Source: Bacteroidota bacterium (lineage in GTDB: Bacteria; Bacteroidota; Ignavibacteria; Ignavibacteriales; Melioribacteraceae). Taken from it: DNA of 64,000 nt. Location: NCBI GenBank assembly GCA_023381535.1, contig JAMCSN010000014.1:415-64414 (forward strand), given 5' to 3'. Both the position numbers and the translations under genes were made by a program. A model generated the notes under the pieces. It saw only the letters and a list, made by a program, of their open reading frames with translations, was not told the origin of the DNA and made no database searches. Positions 19,767 through 28,860 of the stretch are shown here, piece after piece (positions within the stretch are counted from its first letter, which is position 1; the number at the start of each line of letters is the position of its first letter).

Positions 19767-20985
19767 CTACAAGCCGCAAGATAGATTCGACTTTGCGATT
19801 TTCCTTCCGATGATTTTTTTGATCATCGCCGGCTTGCTTGCAATTTACAGTTCAACGGTCAATCACCCGACTGCGCGCGGAAATTTTCAAAAGCAATTGT
19901 ACTGGGCGGTGTTTTCGGTACTTATCTTTTTTGTCATTTACTATTTGCCTCAGCAAACTTTCCGGATGTTTGCCATTGTCACTTATCTTGCCGCCATATT
20001 TTTTCTGATCGCAGTTCTTGCAATAGGTAAAACAGTTTACGGATCCAAAAGCTGGTTCGGTTTCGGCGGCTTCGGTTTTCAGCCGTCAGAATTTGCAAAA
20101 TTAGCAACCATCTTAATGCTCGCTTATTGGCTAACATATAAAAGCCGCGACATAAATAATTTTACGGATATTGGCGTGGCTCTGCTCATCGGTTTTGTCC
20201 CGGTTATTCTGATATTGTTGGAACCGGATACCGGTACGTCATTCGTTTTTATTTTCATAACTATCGCATTGATTTTCTGGAGCGGGATCAGTCTTTTCGG
20301 CATGTTCGTTGTTCTTTCCCCAGGTGTAATGGTTGTTGCCTCCCTATTCGGGTTGCATGTTTTTCTTATCGCGTTAATTCTGGTTGTGATAGCTTTATTC
20401 TTTTTCAAAAAAGATTTGTTCAATAGCATAACTGTCTTTGTGATAAATCTTTCGGCTGGATTTTTTTTCAACTATGCTTATGCAGTTTTAAAACCTCATC
20501 AGCAGAAAAGAATTTCTTCGTTTCTGAATCCATATTCAGATCCGCTTGGTGCCGGTTATAACGCGCTTCAGGCAAAAGTTGCGATTGGTTCGGGAGGTTT
20601 TTTTGGCAAAGGATTTTTGCACGGCAATCAGACACAGCTCAGATTTATTCCTGAACAGTGGACTGATTTTATTTACTGCGTTATCGGCGAGGAATTCGGT
20701 TTCATCGGAAGCGTAATTGTCGTTACACTTTTTTTTGTAATATTCATGCGGCTGTTGAAACTTTCTTCGACCGCCAAGGATAAATTCAGCGTTCTGGTTA
20801 TTGTTGGAGTTCTTACGTTATTGTTTTCGCATTTTGCGATTAATGTTGGTATGAACATTGGGATTGCGCCGGTAATCGGTTTGCCGTTGCCGTTTCTAAG
20901 TTACGGAGGAAGCTCGCTGCTTGTTGATGTTGTGTTGCTCGGTATCGTGCTGAATATTTACCGGAATAGAAAACTTCACACATAA
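19756..20985 (+). CDS. rodA: Rod-shape SEDS glycosyltransferase RodA
   Basis: A 409-residue polytopic protein with about ten membrane helices. SEDS family signatures are visible: the [20 protein letters not shown] loop (about 96-115), the [13 protein letters not shown] block with the catalytic Asp, and the C-terminal [16 protein letters not shown]. RodA polymerises glycan strands from lipid II and partners with PBP2. The GTG start at 19756 lies inside the end of mrdA. It closes the mreBCD-mrdA-rodA operon. Confidence 0.95.
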   Translation: MRINYKPQDRFDFAIFLPMIFLIIAGLLAIYSSTVNHPTARGNFQKQLYWAVFSVLIFFVIYYLPQQTFRMFAIVTYLAAIFFLIAVLAIGKTVYGSKSWFGFGGFGFQPSEFAKLATILMLAYWLTYKSRDINNFTDIGVALLIGFVPVILILLEPDTGTSFVFIFITIALIFWSGISLFGMFVVLSPGVMVVASLFGLHVFLIALILVVIALFFFKKDLFNSITVFVINLSAGFFFNYAYAVLKPHQQKRISSFLNPYSDPLGAGYNALQAKVAIGSGGFFGKGFLHGNQTQLRFIPEQWTDFIYCVIGEEFGFIGSVIVVTLFFVIFMRLLKLSSTAKDKFSVLVIVGVLTLLFSHFAINVGMNIGIAPVIGLPLPFLSYGGSSLLVDVVLLGIVLNIYRNRKLHT

Positions 20986-20997
20986 AAAAGAATTGAA

Positions 20998-21807
20998 ATG
21001 ATTTCTGCAGCATCAAAACTTGCAAATAAAACGAACAACGGATTGCACATCTGCGTGGGCTTGGATAGCGACTTAAAAAAAATTCCGCCGCATCTCGTCT
21101 CAAACAAAAATCCGTTGCTTGAGTTTAACAAAATAGTTATCGAAAACAGTTACAAAGATGCCGCTGCATACAAAATAAATTTTGCCTTCTACGAAAAATT
21201 CGGCTCGCAAGGTTTTGATATCATTTCGCAAACGCTGGAATTCATTCCAGACGACGTTCTAACGATTGCGGATGCAAAAAGGGGAGACATCGGCAATACT
21301 TCGCAGATGTACGCCGAATCGATTTTTGATCATTTCGATTTCGATGCAGTTACTTTGAATCCTTACATGGGGCACGATTCACTGAGCCCGTTTTTAGAAT
21401 ACAAAGACAAACTTAATTTTATTCTCGCGCTCACATCCAACAGCGGCTCTGCTGATTTTGAAAAACTCCGCTTGGAAGGTGGAACATTCCTCTATCAAAA
21501 TGTCATTCAAAAAGTTCATGAGTGGGACCGACATAAAAATTGCGGAATTGTGTTCGGCGCAACTAATTCGGAAGAACTGAAAATGAATGTCAATTCGTTC
21601 GGCGGATTGCCGGTACTTCTGCCAGGTGTCGGCGCTCAAGGCGGAAGTTTGGATGAGATCGTTCAAATCTTTTCAGAAGCAAAAAATCAAAATTATATTG
21701 TTAATGTTAGCCGTGCGCTTATCTATTCGGATTCAACCAAAAACTTCGGCGCAGTTGTAAACAAAACTCTCAAAAGCTACAATCACTCCGCTCAATCGCT
21801 AAAATAA
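20998..21807 (+). CDS. pyrF: Orotidine 5'-phosphate decarboxylase (type 2)
   Basis: A 269-residue OMP decarboxylase of the longer type 2 form. The catalytic signature is DAKRGDIGNTSQMYAES (92-108), containing the Asp-Lys charge network. The phosphate-binding end PVLLPGVGAQGGSLDEIVQI is also present. It makes UMP from OMP, upstream of the CTP synthase encoded 9 kb earlier. It begins 12 bases after rodA with GAATTGAAATG, so it may share that transcript. Confidence 0.93.
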   Translation: MISAASKLANKTNNGLHICVGLDSDLKKIPPHLVSNKNPLLEFNKIVIENSYKDAAAYKINFAFYEKFGSQGFDIISQTLEFIPDDVLTIADAKRGDIGNTSQMYAESIFDHFDFDAVTLNPYMGHDSLSPFLEYKDKLNFILALTSNSGSADFEKLRLEGGTFLYQNVIQKVHEWDRHKNCGIVFGATNSEELKMNVNSFGGLPVLLPGVGAQGGSLDEIVQIFSEAKNQNYIVNVSRALIYSDSTKNFGAVVNKTLKSYNHSAQSLK

Positions 21808-21915
21808 ATTAGTTAGCAATAGCATTTAGATTCATATTATATTAATTTAAAATCAGAAGTAAGAGTTCTATCATTATTTCCTTTACGTTAAGTTCGCATT
21901 CAATCGCGGATTAAA

Positions 21916-23397
21916 ATGCATAAAGAGCCCAAGGTAAGCGAAAGCTCACTCTACCAAGTATGGAAAGACCAAAGATTCAAATCCTCTCTTAAAACCGGAA
22001 CCGGCGAGGAAATTACAGTACTTGATGCCGGTAATCACAACGACTCTACAAGCGGTCCCGATTTCAAAAACGCACGGATTCGAATCGGCAACCTAACGTA
22101 CGTCGGCGATATAGAAATCGACAGTAACTACTCGGATTGGAAGTCGCACGGACACAACATAGACAGCAAATACTCCAAAGTTGTTTTGCACGCCTCACTA
22201 TTCAATAGAAATCATTACGGATTTGTTTACACGCGAGACGGAAGAAAAATTCCTTCAATTTGTCTTTCGGAGTTCATCGATCCATCGATCTTTGAGAATT
22301 TCCGTAAAGAGGTGAACGATGATCATCCCGAAGCAAAATCGGATTTGAAATGCAGCGATGCCATTGAAGCAATTGAAAGTGCGACGAAAGAAAAATTTTT
22401 GTATCAGCTCGGCGCTCAAAGGTTCGAAAAGAAATGCAAGAAGGTTTACGACCGTTTGAAGGAAATACAGTTTCTGAAAGAACTTAACATTAAGGAGCCG
22501 GTCGTTTCGTATGAATTGACGAGTAAATTTCATGAGAAAGAATTCAAGCATTCGGATTTTGTCTCGAAAGAAATTTGGATGCAACTTTTTTACGAACTTG
22601 TGTTTGAAGCGCTCGGTTATTCGAAAAATAAATCTCAGATGATGAGTCTTGCACAAGCCGCAAACATTCCGTTTCTGCTGAAGATCGAACAGGACGGCGT
22701 TATTATCGAAAAATATGAATCGGCGCTTCTTAGCATAAGCGGTTTGGCGAACAGCAAGGAAAGCGTTACCGAGCAGAAATCGAAAGAATACCTGGATAGA
22801 ATTTCGCTGCACTGGAATTCAATCCGTTCGTTTTATGACGGAAAAATTTTCGATGAGACTCTTTGGCATTTCTTCCGGCTGCGTCCGCAGAATTTTCCGA
22901 CTGTTCGGATCGCAGGCGGTGCGAGGCTTTTGAAAGAGCTTATTCATAATAACCTCATTGGCACACTCGCCAAAAAGATTGTAGAAATCCATAATCTTAC
23001 AGTGCTTATAAATTCTTTGAGATCACTGTTCGTAATTAGATCCGACGGGTTTTGGAAAAATCATTACGTGCTTGATCAGCATGCAAACGGAGAGATTAAA
23101 TATTTTATTGGAGCTTCGCGTGCCGATGAAATTGTTGTGAACGTGATTCTGCCTTTCTTCGCCATCTATTTCGAAGTTTTCGGCAACCAGAATGTTTCGA
23201 AAAAAATTCTGAAGATATACGGAATCTATCAGCAGAAATCCGAGAACCAAATTATTACAGACGTTGCCGAAGCTCTCGATCTAAAAGATTTGATGAAGCG
23301 GACAATTTATTCTCAAGGAATGATAGAGTTGTTCAGAAATTTCTGTTCGAAGAATAAATGTTTGGAATGTGAAATAGGGAAGATGGTTTTTAATTAA
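21916..23397 (+). CDS. DUF2851 family protein
   Basis: A 493-residue protein matching the DUF2851 family common in Bacteroidota and relatives. The most diagnostic block is TVLDAGNHNDSTSGPDFKNA (about 35-54), followed by VGDIEIDSNYSDWKSHGHNI and KVVLHA. The C-terminus carries four cysteines in FCSKNKCLECEIGKM (about 476-490), which could bind a metal or iron-sulfur cluster. No function is established for the family. It is convergent with the DUF151 gene, their stop codons overlapping by four bases. Confidence 0.82.
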   Translation: MHKEPKVSESSLYQVWKDQRFKSSLKTGTGEEITVLDAGNHNDSTSGPDFKNARIRIGNLTYVGDIEIDSNYSDWKSHGHNIDSKYSKVVLHASLFNRNHYGFVYTRDGRKIPSICLSEFIDPSIFENFRKEVNDDHPEAKSDLKCSDAIEAIESATKEKFLYQLGAQRFEKKCKKVYDRLKEIQFLKELNIKEPVVSYELTSKFHEKEFKHSDFVSKEIWMQLFYELVFEALGYSKNKSQMMSLAQAANIPFLLKIEQDGVIIEKYESALLSISGLANSKESVTEQKSKEYLDRISLHWNSIRSFYDGKIFDETLWHFFRLRPQNFPTVRIAGGARLLKELIHNNLIGTLAKKIVEIHNLTVLINSLRSLFVIRSDGFWKNHYVLDQHANGEIKYFIGASRADEIVVNVILPFFAIYFEVFGNQNVSKKILKIYGIYQQKSENQIITDVAEALDLKDLMKRTIYSQGMIELFRNFCSKNKCLECEIGKMVFN

Positions 23398-23999
23398 TTT
23401 GTATTGCCTGTAAGCCTGTTGATTTCGTCCCGTAATTTTACCGCCCGTTCGTAATCTTCTTTTTCTATTGCCTCTCTCAACAAATCCTGTAATTGAGCCA
23501 AGCGTGTTTCCGGCGTGCTTTTTTTTGGAGTTTTATGTTCTGTCCCGGGAGTATCGATAGCCGGATTAAGTTCTTCTTCTCCTTCTTCGCTTGATGGTAC
23601 AAATGCGGCGATCTTCATAACGTCTTCGGATACAAAAAGTGGTGCACCGGTGCGAACGGCAAGCGCAATTGCATCGCTTGGGCGCGAATCGATTTCATTC
23701 GTCATAGAAGAAATTTCCAAGATGATCTTTGCGTAAAAGGTATTTTCTCTCAGTTCGTTAATAATAACTTCCGAGATTGTGCCGCCCAAATTTTCGATAA
23801 CATTCTTCATCAGGTCGTGAGTAAGCGGCCGCGGCGGTTTAATACCTTCCATTTCAAGTGCAATCGATTGTGCTTCGAACTGACCTATAATAATCGGCAA
23901 TCTGCGAACGCCGTAAATTTCTTTCAGCAGCAAAGCATAAGCTCCGCCAGCCGACGGGCTGGCGGATAATCCTAATATCTCAACTTGAATCTTATTCAC
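23394..23999 (-). CDS. DUF151 bifunctional nuclease-like protein with C-terminal UVR domain
   Basis: A 201-residue protein: an N-terminal DUF151 domain (about 1-130) with the family landmarks RRLPIIIGQFEAQSIALEME and RPSDAIALAVRTGAPLFVSE, a low-complexity linker, and a UVR motif (about 160-195, LLREAIEKEDYERAVKLRDE), as in UvrB/UvrC and Clp adaptors. DUF151 proteins of this domain order are typical of Bacteroidota/Chlorobiota; plant homologues have nuclease activity. It is the last gene of an etfB-etfA-DUF151 unit. Odd: codons near residues 12-20 form a perfect 10-bp-arm palindrome (23943-23966) that keeps the reading frame and encodes SASPSAGG. Confidence 0.85.
   Translation of the reverse strand: MNKIQVEILGLSASPSAGGAYALLLKEIYGVRRLPIIIGQFEAQSIALEMEGIKPPRPLTHDLMKNVIENLGGTISEVIINELRENTFYAKIILEISSMTNEIDSRPSDAIALAVRTGAPLFVSEDVMKIAAFVPSSEEGEEELNPAIDTPGTEHKTPKKSTPETRLAQLQDLLREAIEKEDYERAVKLRDEINRLTGNTN
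23943..23966. repeat. GC-rich palindrome inside the DUF151 coding sequence
   Basis: TCCGCCAGCC (23943-23952), four bases GACG, then GGCTGGCGGA (23957-23966). It shares the TCCGCC...GGCGGA ends with the palindromes at 4646-4659 and 42443-42456. The protein keeps the family length across it (LGLSxxxxxxGAYALL), so it replaces rather than adds residues. Confidence 0.75.
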
Positions 24000-24008
24000 A
24001 ACACTCTT

Positions 24009-24977
24009 CTATGATTTAATTTTCTTTATCTCTTCAGTTAATACAGGAACTACTTCAAAAAGATCTCCGACTATTCCGTAGTCCGCGACTTGGAAAATTG
24101 GTGCATCTTTATCTTTATTGATGGCGACAATATACTTAGAAGAACGCATACCGGCTAAATGTTGAATCGCTCCGGAAATTCCGAGTGCAATATATAGAGT
24201 TGGCGAAACAGTTTTGCCTGTTTGTCCAACTTGCTCGCCGTGCGGGCGCCATCCGGCATCAACTGCTGCTCTTGAAGCGCCGGTTGCAGCGCCGAGAACA
24301 TTTGCCAATTCTTCAACAAGATGAAAATGTTCCGGTCCCTTCAAGCCGCGTCCGCCGGAAACAATTATATCTGCTTCGGCAACATCTAATTTGCCTTCAG
24401 CCTTCTTAATATCTGTGACTTTGACATTTAAGTTGGGCGCATCAGAGTTAACAAGATTGATTTCAGCTTTGTTCCCGCCCGCTGTACCGGCGTTGAAAAC
24501 ATTCGGTCTAAGCGAAAAGATTTTCTTAGCCGAAGTGATTTTTAGATCGATCAAAGCTTTGCCGGCATAAACCGGTCTTGTTGCAATGATCTCTCCGTTC
24601 TCAAAATTCAATGCGGTGCAGTCCATCGCCAAGCCGGCATCAATTTTTGCACTTAATCTCGGGGCTAAATCTTTTCCCAAAGATGTATTGCCGAAAAACA
24701 AAATATCGAAGCCGTTATCGTTTACAAATTTTGTGATTAGCTCAGTATAAGCGCCCGGTGAATAGTTTGCTAAATCGGAATTCTTTAGATGCGTAACCTT
24801 GCCCACTCCGTAACCGCCGAGAGAATCCAAATTGCCGATCTCGTTGCCTAGCGTTAATGCTTCTGCGTTTCCGGAAAGTTTTGATGCGAAGTCTGAAGCA
24901 ACCTTAGCAGCTTCGAGGGATGATTTTTTTATTTGTCCGTCTCTTTGTTCGATGAAAACTAAAATTTTATTTGCCAT
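24009..24977 (-). CDS. etfA: Electron transfer flavoprotein alpha subunit
   Basis: A 322-residue ETF alpha chain. The C-terminal FAD-binding domain shows [19 protein letters not shown] (about 206-224), [20 protein letters not shown] (about 233-252) and the [18 protein letters not shown] stretch (about 259-276). Together with EtfB it carries electrons from acyl-CoA dehydrogenases or similar flavoenzymes to a membrane quinone reductase. No Fix-type or bifurcating Bcd partner is adjacent, so the canonical acceptor role is the default. It starts 9 bases after etfB. Confidence 0.95.
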   Translation of the reverse strand: MANKILVFIEQRDGQIKKSSLEAAKVASDFASKLSGNAEALTLGNEIGNLDSLGGYGVGKVTHLKNSDLANYSPGAYTELITKFVNDNGFDILFFGNTSLGKDLAPRLSAKIDAGLAMDCTALNFENGEIIATRPVYAGKALIDLKITSAKKIFSLRPNVFNAGTAGGNKAEINLVNSDAPNLNVKVTDIKKAEGKLDVAEADIIVSGGRGLKGPEHFHLVEELANVLGAATGASRAAVDAGWRPHGEQVGQTGKTVSPTLYIALGISGAIQHLAGMRSSKYIVAINKDKDAPIFQVADYGIVGDLFEVVPVLTEEIKKIKS

Positions 24978-24986
24978 GTCGCCCTC

Positions 24987-25733
24987 TTAAATTACTTTTG
25001 CTTCTTCTCTTAATAAACGAACCAATTCCGGAACGACAGTTGAGTCAGATCCGAGAATTTTTCCAGCCTGTTTGGATGGCGGTCTCTTCATTGCAATAAC
25101 TTCGGTAAAATTGGTAGCGGCAGCCGGTAATTTTTCGGCGATTTCTTTTTTCTTAGCAGCCATTATACCTTTTAGCGAAGCATAGCGCGGTTCGTTCAGA
25201 CCTTTCTGAGCAGTAATGAGAGCAGGCAGCGTTGTTTCAACTATTTCTTTGCCTCCTTCAATTTCTCTTTCGCAAGTAATTTTGTTTCCGTCGAGCGCAA
25301 AACTTACTACGACAGAAACGCAATTGTAACCTAATAACTCGGCGGTGATTTGTCCTACAGCAGAGTTATCATAATCAACCGATTGTTTGCCGAAGAAAAC
25401 CAACTCTGCGCCTTGGGCTTTGATTTCTTCTGCAAGAGCTTTTGCAACCGATAAGGAATCGCGATAACCGCCGTCTTTAAGGAGAACGGCATTATCTATC
25501 CCCATCGCGAGGGCTTTCCTTAATGTTTCTTTATTGGCATCCGAGCCCAAACTGATTGCAACCGTCTCGCCGCCAAGTTTTTCTTTAGTCTTCAAAGCTT
25601 CTTCAATGGCAAACTCGTCGTAAGGATTAACAACATACGTAACACCGTTGGAGTCTATTGTTTTTCCATCGCTTCCGATGTTAATCTTTGCCGCAGTATC
25701 AGGAACATGGCTGACACAAACTGCAATTTTCAT
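24987..25733 (-). CDS. etfB: Electron transfer flavoprotein beta subunit
   Basis: A 248-residue ETF beta chain. The N-terminus MKIAVCVSHVPDTAAKINI leads into the family block VVNPYDEFAIEEALKTKEKL (about 34-53), and the conserved LPALITAQKGLNEPRYASLK (about 172-191) is the ETF beta signature. It binds AMP and forms the heterodimer with EtfA. The first gene of the unit; its start is preceded by AGGTGTA on the minus strand. The adjacent acyl-CoA synthetase at 28.9 kb would feed beta-oxidation, whose electrons this pair could accept. Confidence 0.95.
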   Translation of the reverse strand: MKIAVCVSHVPDTAAKINIGSDGKTIDSNGVTYVVNPYDEFAIEEALKTKEKLGGETVAISLGSDANKETLRKALAMGIDNAVLLKDGGYRDSLSVAKALAEEIKAQGAELVFFGKQSVDYDNSAVGQITAELLGYNCVSVVVSFALDGNKITCEREIEGGKEIVETTLPALITAQKGLNEPRYASLKGIMAAKKKEIAEKLPAAATNFTEVIAMKRPPSKQAGKILGSDSTVVPELVRLLREEAKVI

Positions 25734-25860
25734 TACACCTCCGAGATTTCAAAAAGATTTGTGGATTATTTTTTTCCAAATCATTACCGAAACAAATATA
25801 ATTAAAATTTATTTTTGTGAGGCAATTTTATAAATTGAATCAGAACTCAAGTAGTTTTTT

Positions 25861-26148
25861 ATGAATGATGAACTACAGACCGGAAAAATCGTTCCGGAAG
25901 AAGATGAAGAAGTTACCGTTGCTCTTCCTTACAAAGTTGTGTTGTTCAATGATGATTGGCACAGTTTCGATGAAGTGATAAATCAGATTGTTAAAGCAGT
26001 CAAATGCAGCTATGAGGAAGCGCGTTCATTCGCATTTGAAGCGCACGTGAAAGGTAAAGCGGTTGTATTCAACGGTGAACTTAGCAAATGTTTGAAAGTC
26101 ACTTCGGTTCTTGAAGAAATTAGTTTACATACCCAAATAGTCTCGTGA
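25861..26148 (+). CDS. clpS: ATP-dependent Clp protease adaptor ClpS
   Basis: A 95-residue ClpS. The core reads YKVVLFNDDWHSFDEVINQI (24-43), with the N-D-D motif that grips N-degron residues, and continues through EARSFAFEAHVKGKAVVFNG, in which the normally conserved Met gatekeeper region is present as a variant. ClpS delivers N-end-rule substrates to ClpA or ClpC. The acidic N-terminal extension (residues 1-20) is typical. No clp ATPase gene is adjacent. Confidence 0.88.
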   Translation: MNDELQTGKIVPEEDEEVTVALPYKVVLFNDDWHSFDEVINQIVKAVKCSYEEARSFAFEAHVKGKAVVFNGELSKCLKVTSVLEEISLHTQIVS

Positions 26149-26235
26149 AAGGTCTATCTATTCATTAATCTTTTTCCTCTGGATTTTATATATATTTTGA
26201 CAACAAATTGATTCCTCTAATTTTCGAGAGAGTTT

Positions 26236-27312
26236 ATGCAGATAGGTTTAGTTGGTCTTCAATATTCAGGTAAAACCACTTTATTCCACACACTTTCCAA
26301 GAGCAGTTCGGCATCTGCGGCAAAAGAAGAAGCCGCGGTAGAAGTTGTAAAGGTGCCGGATGAACGGCTCGATAATCTCACAAAAGTTTTCAATCCCAAA
26401 AAACAGATAAACGCAACAATAGAAGTGTTTGATCTTCCCGGGCTGAAAATGTCCGACGACAATAAAGTTAAAATTACTTCGGTATTTTTAAACGGGGTCC
26501 GAAATAACGACGCACTGTTTTATGTTGTCCGCTCATTTGCAGATGATTCGGTTATCCATCCGATGAAATCGATCGATCCGTTACGCGACATAGAATTTCT
26601 AGAAACGGAATTTCTTCTTTCCGATTTGGCATTTTTGGAATCGCGTATCGAAAAACTAAAAAAGGATTTGTTGAAATCGAAAGATGAAAAACTGAAACGC
26701 GAATTGCCCCTCCTTGAAAAGTGTATGGCTCACTGCGAACAAGAGATGCCGCTGAGAACCATAGTGCTTGATGAAAACGAGAAAAAGCTTTTGTCCGGCT
26801 ACCAACTTTTAACGCTTAAATCTCTCGGCATCGCTGTAAATTTCGACGAGAGTTCTATCGCCAACGTTGATTCCGAAATAGAAAAAATAAAATTGAAACT
26901 GGTTAAGAACGGCGCGATTATAATTCCGTTTTTTGCCAAGATTGAGTTGGAACTCTCAGCACTTGGTACGGAAGACCAAGAAACTTTTATGAAAGATTAT
27001 GGTATTAAGGAATCGGCTTTAACAAAAATTTTGCGAACGTCGTATGAACTGCTTGGGCTTCAATCATTCTTTACCGTCGGTGAAGACGAATGCCGTGCAT
27101 GGACTATCAAGAAAAATTATACGGCACAACAGGCGGCTGGAGTTATTCATACGGATTTCTTTAATAAGTTCATTAGAGCTGAAGTTGTTCATTACGAAGA
27201 TTTTATGAAATACGAATCGTTTAGCAAATGCAAAGATGCCGGCGTATGGCGGCTTGAGGGCAAAGAATACATTGTTAAAGACGGCGATATTCTGAATATT
27301 CGTCATAATTAA
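26236..27312 (+). CDS. ychF: Redox-regulated ATPase YchF/OLA1
   Basis: A 358-residue Obg-family P-loop ATPase. The G1 loop is GLQYSGKTTLF (7-17), shortened relative to the usual GxPNVGKST because QYS replaces PNV. The C-terminal TGS domain contains CRAWTIKKNYTAQQAAGVIH and RAEVVHYEDFMKYESF, which are diagnostic for YchF. It binds ribosomes and hydrolyses ATP rather than GTP; the precise role is unsettled. The gene appears monocistronic, with an upstream gap of about 90 bp. Confidence 0.9.
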   Translation: MQIGLVGLQYSGKTTLFHTLSKSSSASAAKEEAAVEVVKVPDERLDNLTKVFNPKKQINATIEVFDLPGLKMSDDNKVKITSVFLNGVRNNDALFYVVRSFADDSVIHPMKSIDPLRDIEFLETEFLLSDLAFLESRIEKLKKDLLKSKDEKLKRELPLLEKCMAHCEQEMPLRTIVLDENEKKLLSGYQLLTLKSLGIAVNFDESSIANVDSEIEKIKLKLVKNGAIIIPFFAKIELELSALGTEDQETFMKDYGIKESALTKILRTSYELLGLQSFFTVGEDECRAWTIKKNYTAQQAAGVIHTDFFNKFIRAEVVHYEDFMKYESFSKCKDAGVWRLEGKEYIVKDGDILNIRHN

Positions 27313-27331
27313 ATTTAGTCGGGAGGAAAAA

Positions 27332-28804
27332 ATGTCAACATCTGTAATTGAAGGACTTGTACCGCAACTCGTTTGGAAAAGGTTTTACGAAATCAGCCAG
27401 ATTCCGCGTCCATCCAAAAGTGAAGAACGGATACGTTTATATTTAAGAAATTTTGCTGGTCAAAATAATCTTGATATGAAAGAAGATGACGCCGGCAACA
27501 TTGTAATGTTTGTTCAGCCGAGTTCGGGATTTGAAAACGCACCGACCGTTGTTCTTCAAGGTCATATAGATATGGTTTGCGAGAAGAACAAAGAAACCGA
27601 TCATGATTTTAATAATGATCCGATTAAACTAAAACGTGACGGTGAATGGATAACGGCGGATGGAACAACACTCGGCGCAGACAATGGAATAGGGGTGGCG
27701 GCAGCATTAGCGGTTTCTCAAGATGAAGATTTTGAACACGGTCCGCTCGAATTATTATTTACCGTTGATGAAGAAACCGGTCTGACCGGTGCGAATAATC
27801 TTCAGAAAGGATTCATCACCGGGAAGACTTTGTTGAACCTCGATACGGAAGAAGACGGTGCGTTTTACGTTGGATGCTCAGGCGGAATGGATACTGTTGG
27901 AACATACAAACTTGAAACCGAGAGCACCGTTGATGGTTATCAAGCGTATTCAATTTTTATCAGCGGATTGAAAGGCGGGCATTCCGGCTTAAACATTCAC
28001 GAGGGCAGAGCAAATGCAATTAAACTTCTCGGGTATCTTCTCGACCATCTAACAAGTTTGAACTATCAGTTGATCGACATACAAGGCGGTTCCAAAAGGA
28101 ATGCCATACCGCGTGAAGCCGAAGCTGTGATAATGATGAATCCCGATTTAGATTCCGATGCACGCGAAATTATAAACGGATTTTCTTTGGGAGCTATCTT
28201 AGAATTCAAGGGCATTGATGAGAACATCAAAATAACATTTGAGAAAAAAGATTTGCCGGAAGGCAATAGACGCACATTGCGTAAACAGTTTGCTGAAAAG
28301 ATTATCAATGCAGTTTTGGCGATGCCGCACGGCGTTTTGGCAATGAGTAAAGAAATTCCCGGTCTGGTTGAAACATCTACAAACCTTGCTACAATAAATA
28401 TCGAAGGTAAAGAAGTAAGAATCGGCACCAGTCAAAGAAGTTCTTTGGAGAATGCTAAGAAAGAGATTGCGCGAACTGTCCGCGCTGTTTTCGAATTATC
28501 CGGCGCAAATGTTAAAGTTGGTGACGGGTATCCTGGATGGCAGCCTAAAATGGATTCGAAAATTTTGAAACTATCCAAGAAAGTTTTTCAAAATCTATTT
28601 TCCAGCGAGCCGCTGGTCAAAGCCGTTCATGCGGGACTTGAATGCGGAATTCTAAGCGACAAATATCCCGGTCTCGAAATGATTTCTCTTGGACCGACAA
28701 TTGAAGGCGCTCACTCACCGGACGAACGAGTTAACATAGCTGATGTTGAAAAATTTTACCAGTTGTTGAAAGGTATTCTCACAGAGATCGCTAAGAAAAA
28801 GTAA
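27332..28804 (+). CDS. pepD: Aminoacyl-histidine dipeptidase (PepD, M20 family)
   Basis: A 490-residue M20 metallopeptidase. Metal-site blocks are visible: LQGHIDMVCEKN (about 74-85, first His and Asp), DGTTLGADNGIGVA (about 110-123, bridging Asp) and VDEETGLTGA (about 149-158, catalytic Glu pair). A further metal His comes in GAHSPDERVN near the C-terminus. It hydrolyses Xaa-His and other dipeptides, a cytosolic salvage role. Full length and no signal peptide. It starts 20 bases after ychF behind GGGAGGAA, so the two may be co-transcribed. Confidence 0.9.
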   Translation: MSTSVIEGLVPQLVWKRFYEISQIPRPSKSEERIRLYLRNFAGQNNLDMKEDDAGNIVMFVQPSSGFENAPTVVLQGHIDMVCEKNKETDHDFNNDPIKLKRDGEWITADGTTLGADNGIGVAAALAVSQDEDFEHGPLELLFTVDEETGLTGANNLQKGFITGKTLLNLDTEEDGAFYVGCSGGMDTVGTYKLETESTVDGYQAYSIFISGLKGGHSGLNIHEGRANAIKLLGYLLDHLTSLNYQLIDIQGGSKRNAIPREAEAVIMMNPDLDSDAREIINGFSLGAILEFKGIDENIKITFEKKDLPEGNRRTLRKQFAEKIINAVLAMPHGVLAMSKEIPGLVETSTNLATINIEGKEVRIGTSQRSSLENAKKEIARTVRAVFELSGANVKVGDGYPGWQPKMDSKILKLSKKVFQNLFSSEPLVKAVHAGLECGILSDKYPGLEMISLGPTIEGAHSPDERVNIADVEKFYQLLKGILTEIAKKK

Positions 28805-28860
28805 AAACGTTACGTGACTTAACAGAAAGGAAGAGCTATAACTAAATAAAGAAGAAGAAA

